From positions 1,782,501 through 1,846,500 of the forward strand of contig NC_135556.1 of the NCBI RefSeq assembly GCF_964340395.1: 64,000 nt of DNA. Reading direction: 5' to 3'. The translations under genes and the position numbers were made by a program. The DNA is from Glandiceps talaboti (taxonomy: Eukaryota; Hemichordata; Enteropneusta; Spengelidae). Under the pieces are notes generated by a model that was not told the DNA's origin, ran no database searches, and worked only from the letters and a program-made list of their open reading frames with translations. Below, piece by piece: positions 49,301 through 60,700 of this stretch; positions within the stretch are counted from its first letter, which is position 1; each line of letters opens with the position of its first letter.

Positions 49301-52300
49301 ATGGCAATGGAATACAACCATTTTTGGTCGATAAAACATGATTGAAAAAAAAATCTTTTGGTGGTTTTTCGATGTAGCACATATAGTTTGTGAATATGGT
49401 GTAAAAATTCATGAAAAATAAATGAAGCTGAATATTAACAAAAGAAGTTGGAAAATGTTATTAGGAATATATAAATACAAAGAAAAGCGTAAAACATATA
49501 TTCTCACAGCTCCATGTCAAAATATTAAGAAAATATTTAATTTTCATGTTTACTGGTGTCATTTCATTAATAATAAAGAAATGCAAAATAATAATAGCCA
49601 TGAAACAGTGATATCAAGAAAGATGTTTGTTGCAAGTTTGGATTGCAATATGTTTAGTCTGATATTTTTTATGATTTTTTTTAATATAACAAAGAAATGG
49701 GGGGAAATAGCCTTTACCGCTACCTTAAGTACCTGGTTAGCTTTTGATCCGTTCAACCTTGCTTTGACCACACTCTTTCTCTAGAGGTTATCAGTAATAC
49801 TACTACACAGATGATTGCAAATGACTGTTAAAAGATTGACTTGGTAATGTTTACATGTCTGTTGACAAGATTTTACATAACATGAGCTTTTAAAACAGTT
49901 AATATGCAAGTATGTAGCATAGTCATGTAGTTATTCCTTTTTGAACAAAGACAATGAACCAACTGCAGTACAGCTCAAGGACCTCCTCTCAAATTTACTA
50001 CCCTGGTGTCATTCTGATGATAACACTGGTCAAGTCTGTGTTAATATTTGGCTGGTGCAGGTTTTCACTCTTCCAGTCACTAACACGTATGTTAGGTGTC
50101 AATGCTTACCTTTTGTTCACACTAAGCTGGCATGATCTTAGTACATGTACATGATTCCAATGCTGTATTGCATTTGAAAGTGAAATGAGAATAATTATTT
50201 AAACTTCAGTCTTTTCTCATTGAGTTGCCTAATAGGTACTATGTGCTAGCTGAATTGTTGTGAAACATGTATACTTGAAAGGGTAAGATTAAGTATTTGA
50301 TGTGAAGTTTGACAGAACTATAAAATGTTTGTATATTTCACCCAATAGTCGATGTTCCTGTTCCAAGATGCATTGCGCGAGATGATGTGACTTATGTTGT
50401 TACACTTTAGTCTTTTCATGTCTATAATACGTTTGAAATAACATTTTCATCAGGAAATTATGGAAACACATTTTGATTATGAGTGGTTTTATAGAACAAA
50501 GACTAAACACCATCAGTGACAGACAGTGATTTTACAGGTGAACCCAGGGTACAGTCAGGTGACAACCATCCCCCTGAGTAGCGCGTCAAACCCCTCAGCG
50601 CGTACACAAAACATGGCATTGTATGGAGAGACGCGCAATGCATCTTGGAACCAGCAACAGGTCCATTGTGCTTACTGATGACCGATGTGTGTTTACATTT
50701 CAACTACTGTACCATAAGGAAGGAGAATTCACAACGAGAACAAGACCACAAATTGAAAGCCATCTAGGATTCACCAGTGCAGATGATATGACTGATGACT
50801 TGTCAGATGATGGCCACTTGGCAAACAATCATACAAGTAATATCTCAGAATCATGGACATGTGAAAACATTTATGAACGTCAAAATAACACTGTGATGTT
50901 CAGAAACCTACCTCTAGATACAAGTTTAGACAAGACATTAGTGGCAGCAGTGCAAAGCCGAGGAAGAAGCCCCAGTGGATGCAGCAGTACTAGTAATGAC
51001 AAGACAAGAAGTGACAACGTGGATTCTGAAGCTACCGAGGTACTGCACCTACAGTGGTGCCTACAACTGCCATCAGGGGTGATTTTACACTACATCACAC
51101 CTTCTGACATACACAAAACACAGTTTGGGAGATTGAGATGCTATAGGTGATATGGGGTGTGCTGTGGATGGCTTATTTTGATGACTCCTATCTACTTTAT
51201 AGTGGGAGTCTTTTCATGGCAGAAGGATTATCACTGGTTGGTTGTTGGTCATCATTCCATATTGATCATTTCATCTTTGCTGGGTTCATGTTTTGTTGAG
51301 GGATTCATACAGGAGTCACAGAAACAGAGAAAGTGCATGATTGTTCTTCATTTCTCTAAAATCACTTCACCTTCATTCCAGCATGTATTTTGTTTTGGCC
51401 CATTCCATATCTTAGAAATGACAAAGCATGTATTAGAGCAAGCAACATCTCACCTAGATGAATGGCATTGTTTTCATTTTAAAAAGATGTCGACAGAAAT
51501 GCATCACTATATGCAGCATTGCTATGTACAAGATTAAAAGTTGAACATCAAAACTTGGCCTTGGATGTTAAGAAGGAAAGCACATTTAAAAAAATGATTT
51601 GGTGATCACCTAATGCTGGGTTAGCTATGAGGAAATAGCACGGGTGTCTTTTTTTGCATGTTTCTCTTATAGTACTAGAACATCCCCAGTCTCTGTGCAG
51701 TGTGTCAGAATGTGTGCTTTGAGAAAAAGTCACCCCTGCTGCATTGAAGGTCCACGGTTTGTTCTTTTTTTGTCATTGTGTGTGAGCTGTCTAGGGTATA
51801 CCCAATGTTGTTATGTAACTTGTGCTAATATCTTCATCACATAATTGATTTTATCACTGTCACTTTGTGTGCTCCCATTTCCACTGATCCTTTCACCAGC
51901 TGTGTGTATAACCTACCCATTTTGGAATGTGTACTGGTCTCTGTTACCAGAGCTAGGTCACATTGTTGTCTTCTCCTGACACCTACCATGCATGCTTCAC
52001 ATGACGGCAATTCTGACATGACACACCAAACTCCATATGACTGAATTTGTTATGCTTTGGTCATTCCTATCTCAACCATTAGTAGTGTATATCATTGTAT
52101 TGAACAATTCATGTCCAAAATCCATGGTCATTGGAGTCTAGGTGTAAACTTATATAGCCAATTAAACATATCATGGCATGATTAGATACCAAGCAAACAA
52201 GGATTGAGCCATCGGTGTCATGTTCTAATGCGTCTCATTTAGTATGCGAGAGCCTCAAACCAAGAAACTTTTCATTTGCAGTCTGACTGCATGTACATGT

Positions 52301-54757
52301 AGTGTTTTAGTGTTTTGATAAGCATTCTGAGTTCAGGTAAAAGGTTAGAGAGCACTTATATCTCTATGCCGAAAACCTGGTTAAACAATAGGCAACATAA
52401 AGAGTTTTGTGAATGTACATGTGTAAGTAGAGATAAGGTAAAACATTATTTGCTGCTGTAGTCTGTAATAATATAAGAGTAGTCTGTAATACTAATAAAG
52501 TAAAATTTTGTCAAAAGAGATTGGAAGACATTTTGCACTGTTCATCTCAGTCTATACCTTGTCAATCTGAGTGTCATTTGCAATGCATCATCAGCGACCA
52601 ATAACACTGCAAACAACTATGCTTTGTGTTATGGATATTCTTGTAGTAATGTACTAACGCTGATTGTGATCAATTGTAGGATGGCATTGATCCAAGCATT
52701 CAACAGGAAGAATTGGAAGGTTTACGTCAGCAGCATGAATTGTTGAAGAAAATGGTTCACCAGCAAGAAGAGGTAAGAAATGAAGTGTATATGTAAGCTG
52801 TAGATTTGTAAAGACCAGTAAGAAGAGGTAAGAAATGAAGTGTATATGTAAGCTGTAGATTTGTAAAGACCAGTAAGAAGAGGTAAGAAATGAAGTGTAT
52901 ATGTAAGCTGTAGATTTGTAAAGACCAGTAAGAAGAGGTAAGAAATGAAGTGTACATGTAAGCTGTAGATTTGTAAAGACCAGTAAGAAGAGGTAAGAAA
53001 TGAAGTGTACATGTAAGCTGTAGATTTGTAAAGACCAGCAAGAAGAGGTAAGAAATGAAGTGTACATGTAAGCTGTAGATTTGTAAAGACCAGTAAGAAG
53101 AGGTAAGAAATGAAGTGTACATGTAAGCTGTAGATTTGTAAAGACCAGCAAGAAGAGGTAAGAAATGAAGTGTACATGTAAGCTGTAGATTTGTAAAGAC
53201 CAGTAAGAAGAGGTAAGAAATGAAGTGTACATGTAAGCTGTAGATTTGTAAAGACCAAAGGAGAGAAGATATGTCATGATAGCTTATAGAGAAGGTTGGT
53301 GGCAAACTTATTTCAATTGATGGCAAAATAATATAAGAGTGTATTGAGTTATAACATTTGTAAGTGCAGAGAATTTAATTGAACCTTGTATTTTGAATTC
53401 AAACAGCTAAGAGCTCTTCAGGGGAGGCAACAAGCCCTTCTAGCCCTACAACGACAGATTGAAACACAGATACAAGAAACCCAAAGAGATAGTGAAGACA
53501 ACATCGAAAGAGGAAGGCAACTTAGCAGAGAGAGAAGTCAAGACAGAGAAAAGGAAAGCAATGTTAGGCAGCAGGATCTAGATAGAGGCAGAGATGATGG
53601 TGATACTTATGACTCAGGTGAGTAATACTTTTATTCAGTTTTATGACACAAAACATATGAAAAATAATAACTAATAAATCTAATGTATGACAACACATAG
53701 AATATAATATAATGTATGATAACAGATATATAATATAATATAATGTATGATAACACAGAAATAGGATATAATGTAATGTATGATAACAGAAATAGAATAT
53801 AATGTATAACAAATAGAATATAATATAATGTATGATAACACAAATAGAATATAATATAATGTATGATAACACAAATAGAATATAATGTATGATAACACAA
53901 ATAGAATATAATGTATGATAACACAAATAGAATATAATGTATGATAACACAAATAGAATATAATGTATGATAACACAAATAGAATATAATGTATGATAAC
54001 ACAAATAGAATAGAATATAATGTATGATAACACAAATAGAATATAATGTATGATAACACAAATAGAATATAATATAATGTATGATAACACAAATAGAATA
54101 TAATGTATAACAAATAGAATATAATATAATGTATGATAACAGAAATAGAATATATAATGTATAACAGAAAATAATATAATGAATGATAACACAGAAATAG
54201 GATATAATGTATAACAGAAATAGAATATAATGTATAACAGAAATAGAATGTAATGTAATGTATGATAACAGAAATAGATTGTAATATAATGTATAACAGA
54301 AATAGAATAGAATATGTGTAACAAATAGAATGTAATATAATGTATAACAGAAATAGAATGTAATGTATGATAACAGAAATAGAATGTAATGTATGATAAC
54401 ACAGAAATAGAATGTAATGTATGATAACACAGAAATAGAATGTAATGTATGATAACACATAACATATAACAGAAATAGAATATAATGTATGATAACAGAA
54501 AATAATATAATGAATGATTTTGACATTTCTAGTCACATAGCTTTAATACGTTTCATTTTATTTCTAAAAATTCACATACATATCAGTTAAAAACACAAAG
54601 TTGAGCTATCTAAAGGTGCAAATGTAGTTGATTGGATCTTCCCTTTAATCTTCTGTGGATGTTTACCAAAATCTAATCAGTTCTTGTGTTTAGCACATGG
54701 AACATGTGTTGCAAGTTTCATTAGAATTGGTACAGTGGCTTTTGAGATATCATGTCC

Positions 54758-54792
<35 letters not shown>

Positions 54793-57700
54793 CACAGACA
54801 GACAAAAGCATAACATAATCCCTTATGGGGGGGGGATGACTTGGTATCCCTACTGATAGGGCTGAACAATATGATGCATCTTAAGAATCAGTTACACAGG
54901 GCGACACAAGCAATTCGACAAGGCTAGTAGTAACTGTGACGGAGTGCGCACACAAAGCAACTAGTTGCTTGGCAAGTCACAAGGTCTGTCGCAAGGCAAA
55001 ACTGTTGCACTGGCATAGACATATAAATGTTAAGGTCAATAAAGGTCAAGTCTTCAAACGACAGGAACTTGTTAGAAATGTGATAAAATTGCTAATATTA
55101 CCAATAAAATTACTGGAAACTTGTAGAGGTATCGATAGTATAACTACAGTCAATTCGAAGTTTATTTACAGTGAGGTTGATCTTTCCAACGTCGCTACTT
55201 GCATTCCAGTTAGAATTAAATTTGTATACAATGGAGACCAAGCATTCATAGACATTGTATATGAGTGATGTGGTAATCATGGTGATAAATCGAAATTATA
55301 TCAAAAATACTTGTCGAAATAGAATATTTATACTAAAAATATGGCAGCCTTAAAAATTGAACGTCATTTGATATGTGCGTATATAATATGTCATGGGTTA
55401 CTGCTTGCAATGTGATGAAGTGGTTACACGGGGTAGCTCATGAAGCAACTGAAGAAGCAACTTGGAACAAGTTGCAGAAAAACTGACATGTCGGTTTCCT
55501 TGCGACGCACCTACTCACGTCGCAAGGCCCTGCGACAGAGCACGTACATGTATCAATTCGTTGTATGCGATGAATTGCCGAGTGAGTTGCTGGTCAAGTT
55601 GCCTTGTGTAACCTGGTCTAATCCTTTAGTGATATCTCACAGTCTTTTGATGCATCACATCTATAGGTCATCTGTGTTTTTGCCAAGGTTGGAGAACCCA
55701 TGTAACAGAAAGGGGGGATATGGTAAAACTGGCAGTTTCTAATACAGTGTTCATGATTTTGGTGGGGAACCCCAGTAAAATGACTGGGGAACTCGGGCAG
55801 ATTTTACCTACTTACAGCCCTTAATAAAAACACTGGGTCATATATCTTTCCTTTAGTTCCATCACACACACCTTTAGTCACTTCATACAGTGTTCGCGGT
55901 GAAGCAATAAAGGAAATTAATGCATATTTGATAGAACAATCCATATCCGGTACGCAACCAATTTTGTCACATTTGCTATGCGTCAAAGTCGCAATAAGGA
56001 TTTTTAATTCATACTAAAATGGAATAATTAAAAAAACTTGATAATATAATTTAACAACAGTAAAATAATTTACAATTTGAATGCAGTATGAGTTTGTTGA
56101 TATGGAGCTATAGGTACTATAAACCTGGAAGTAAATTGGTAACGCATCAAAATTAGGTCGATATGCAAATTTCAACAGCCTCTGCGTAGATTAATTTGAC
56201 TCAAATACAACGACATTCATAAACCCTGAAATAAAACACCTGGGTTGAAAAAAATCTCACTTACATCACTACAGGTTTTTGTCTCTCTAGACTAAACATC
56301 TCTTTGATGTTGTAATTCTAATTAATATTTCCACATGTTATTGTCTGGCCTGACAAGAACTAATTTACAATTCATAATTTTAGTCAGTTGACTGTCTCAA
56401 AAATTATCAAAGAACACACCAACCTAAGATTTACCAGGGGTGTATAAATTTGGCAATGATCTCCTAAGATAATGGTAGCTCATGTAAAGAAAGTAACAAT
56501 ATCAGTAAAGATGTTTGTCACTCCAGACAATTGACGAAACGCTGTAGGTAAGATTTTTGTCTAGTCAGACAATTGACGAAATGCTGTTGGTAAGATTTTT
56601 GTCTAGTCAGACGATAAAATGTTAAAGAGACTTTTTTTGAGCCAGGCAATGTTTTGTTTCAGGGTTTATATGATTTTCATTGTATATGTGTAGATTTAGT
56701 ATCTTAAAACTGTCATGGTAATCTATTTGTTAATATGGAGAGAAACATACTGTGGTGTCATATATCACTACTGCATTAACTCCTCATCATATGCACACCC
56801 TACATACTACTAGATCACATTAATTGTAGTGTAGTAGGCTAAAACAAGCACTGTTTATCACATACTTTACCACATACAGCCTCACAAACCACTACCATCA
56901 CTGATGCTACAACCACTGCCACCACCACCACAACAGATCAGTCTGAGTCATCTCTACCAGAACCCCCTCTTGATCTTGATGTAGAACGTAGAAGACTGAA
57001 TCTACTGCAGTTGTTGGCAGAGGACAGGGAACGAAGAGCTGCAGAGTTGATAGCAGCACGAGCAGAAGACAGACAGGAGAGAGAGGTACTCAAATTATAC
57101 TATCCACACATATTAAGTTGTCTTTGTTAACAAATCTTATTATTGAACTAGTTAGTGAGTTCTTGGTCCTTGTAAATTCTGAACTACCTCTTGATAAGAC
57201 AAAAATTTTACATTTCAAAAAGCCCCAGTTAAAGTCAATTTATTATCGACATAGCCGTTCAGTTCCAGAAACAATAATTACTTATTTACAGTAAATCAAA
57301 AGCATTACCATTTTTGTCGGTGTCCTTTGGGGACTTATATGTTGGGTTCTGTCCATGTGTGTGTGCATTCACCCTCATATCTCTGGCTTGCACCAACTGA
57401 TTTCAACAAACCTAGTGTAAAGGTATCATACTGTGTGAGACATATGCACGTCAGTTTGTTTTAAGACCAAATCAAATATGTCCAAATAATGGCTATATTT
57501 GTTGTTAAATTTCACAATGTGCATCATAACTTTGGATGTATAATATGTAATGACTCTGACCTTGACCCTGAAAGTCTTTTCAAGGTCAAATAGCCAAATT
57601 TGGATTATCTCCAGGGTTTTCCACAGGATTTGTTGATAGGATAGTGGCTCATTAACATAAATGTACATAACAAAATAATTAATGTTCTGTGACTAACTTA

Positions 57701-60700
57701 ATGATAAAATCAAAGTACATCATAACAACAAACGTGCAGTTCATTTGGCCAAAGGAAAGATAAAGGCCAGTTTATTACTCGCTCCAAAATATTAGCACCA
57801 TTAAGAAACTCAGTTTTTTGAACCAGTGTTTTCAGTTCTTTTCCTTAGGAAAGCTGAAATCATTTCAAACTAAATGTCCACAGATAGAATAGACTTTCGA
57901 AACACTAAAAGTTTGTGTACAGCTATATGATATACAGGCATCGTATATGTCCGAAATCTTGTGAATCATGAGGCAATACTTTACTATTGAGGACTCCAAA
58001 AACTTGCTATAGTTTTAATAGCCTTCATGCAGGCATTGATGTAGCCAATTCATACTTCGTCTTTGTAAATAGTGAAGTATTTGTCATTGTTGTAATTAAT
58101 GGTCATCTACATTGTTCTTTTCAAACAGCTTTTTATAGTTCATTGTTCATTTTTACATCTGTGAAGCTGCTGTTGTGTAAGCATTGCCAATACAGCATTG
58201 AATGGGATCGTGGGATGACTGATAGCAATTAGCATTGTGGGAGTTGAGGATCTAGGAAAGTGCCGTGTTTCGTGATGCTATTTTGGCCTGCAGAGGTTTT
58301 TGTATCAAACATTTCAAGTGACATTTTAATCATGTCTTGATTTTCACTATATGAGGCATAAGCAGTCACTTAATTTTGCAACCTTGACCTGAATAGCAAA
58401 ATGGCGACCATGTTTGTGATAAACAAGCACATTTTGCCAGTTATTGCCAAAAGTTTGATACCTATATGGACACCATTCAAGTGTCTACCCTCACATTATC
58501 AATGATGAGCTTTCTAATGAGACATTGAATTTTGACCGTGACATTTTCAAGGTGACAGTTTCTTTCTATGTTAACTCAAGAAGTTGTCTGAATAAACAAA
58601 GACTCAATTTAAATTGTCTATACCCCAAAGATCAGCTTTCTTTTCATACCTTGACCCTTTGCCTTTGATCTCCACACTCAAGGTGAAATAGCAAATTGGT
58701 CAATAAATTATGGAGCTTTGTATCTGGAGACATCATTCACATTAGCACAATAACTTTGCCATCAACCCATAAGTTGGGACTATATCTTTGATTGAAGACT
58801 TGTAATAGATACTGAATCTCACTCGACTCCACCTTACTATCTCATGTGGTGACTCTTCAGTTTTAACACAATAATGAAAAATGTTCTTAAGAAAATATTA
58901 ATAAAGGCTTTTGACAACCTTTGCAGAAAAGAGTACAGGTATTAGACTCACTTTAATTATAATACAATCACCATAGCGTAGCTGGCCCACATACTCAACA
59001 TCACAAATGTGGTTCTTTTTTGATCGTATTTTTATTGTTTTTGGTAGAAGCAGCTACAAGCAATGGCCTCTGAACATCAGGAATTGCATGATAAATTACG
59101 AGCTTTACAGGAGAAGAAACAACAGATGGATGATTTGTTACAACATCTACATACTCTTAGAGACCAACGAATGAATAACCTAGGTAAATACCAGTGATTT
59201 GAAAGTAGTTTGTACATCTAAATCTTGTCATCATTGACTGATGTATGCAGTCATTTCACGAAGGCATGGGAACTGTGCTAATACAATGAGGAAACCAGGT
59301 TAGACTGTTTTCCACGCAGTTTTCTTTGTGAACCCTCATTAGAAGACTGGATAGTAAACTGAGAGATTGTACATATTTTCTACCCTTAACAAAAACCCAC
59401 CAAGTAGTCATATCTGTTGGCTGAATTAGTGAATCACTCTGCTATCTTGCTTGTGCCTGTACAAGTCCTCAGCCTAGGAGTTTGTTATTTCACACCTTTC
59501 ATATAGTAACATGATGTTTCTTCAGATGCAGATTCAGGCAGTGCCAGCTCCTCACAACAACGTATCAATGAATCCATCCAAGCCACAGCCTCAGCAAATC
59601 AAACACCTCATGATGCAACCCAGGAGTTATTGGATGCATTAGAAGCCAGAGAGAAATTAGAGTGAGTAATGAATGTTGAAGTTTCAATGTTGCTCTGTAA
59701 CACGGCACGTCAGATTACCCCAAATGCAGTATGATTTGTATGCTTGGAGATCAATCGAAAGTGCTAACCCATACGGAAGACACAAACATTGTTAACATGC
59801 ATTACGTTGTATATGTCACTTTTGAAGAAAATATCTGACGGCTATCACGTTGTTCCTGCTGTCCCAAAGTAAAAAGAAGTAAAATTTACTCAGTCATGAA
59901 TTTATTTGTCTCTTTCTTTTTGCTCAAAAGCCAGGGTTTAGTACACATAATTTACCAAGCTGTGGTGCATGCTCGTAACAGTGTAGCATACATGGGTCTA
60001 AGTTTATCTGCTATCTGCATAGCGTCCGGGCATACATCCTTTACTTATCGTGCTTTGCGACCCTGCCGTATCATAATCACAATTTAGACTATTAAAAGTA
60101 CGAACATCTATTCACAGTTATAATTTTATTGGCTGAATTTTATTTCTCTGGATTGATTGCTTGAAAGTTAGAGCATAATTACAGAGGTGTTTACACTACT
60201 GTACAAAACACATGGCCTGTGTGATGATGGCATCCAGGGATGCATGGCGTATGCACCGTGCATGTCACTTTTTAGTAGAAAATACGAGGATTTACAACCC
60301 AGCCATCCCACAATCGCAATTAATATAGTACAAGTACATAGATTTACTTACAGTTATAAATTTTCCTTGTCTCATTTCTTACTCAAAGGCCAGAATATAA
60401 TATTAGTACATGAAACTACACAAACATTTATTCACGGTTCCAAATTTATATTTTGTCGAAAGCCATAGTTTGTTATATCATGTAATTCACCGATTTTTGG
60501 GGATAAATGCTTTGTATAGAACATACCTGCTGACGATTTATGAACCTGCTGTCCCGTAGTTGTCATACATGGTGACATAACATTTTCGAAAATTCTATAT
60601 GACTGCAAGGACTATGTTCAAATCCTATCTCCGTCAAGGAATTCACTACATGCCTAAGCACCCAGTATATCATTCGATTCGTATTCACACGTACTACAAT

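Noticed and set aside
49422-49784. 120-aa plus ORF
   Set aside because: Composition is that of AT-rich DNA (Lys/Asn/Ile/Phe); no motif or splice context.
49941-50135. Possible PCM1 exon (DNEPTAVQLKDLLSNLLPW)
   Set aside because: The acceptor phase does not match the neighbouring phase 0 exons without disrupting frame, the donor is poor, and two overlapping frames look equally open.
51157-51537. 126-aa plus ORF after the candidate exon
   Set aside because: No recognisable domain, and not joined to the candidate exon, which ends at a donor with a stop shortly after.
52654-53326. Three overlapping minus-strand ORFs of 178-207 aa
   Set aside because: They are shadows of the 55-bp array; 55 mod 3 = 1 makes all three frames cycle through the same peptide.
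53564-54536. Minus-strand ORFs of 261-320 aa rich in Ile/Tyr/Cys
   Set aside because: AT-rich minisatellite without stop codons in that direction; no domain, and antisense to PCM1.
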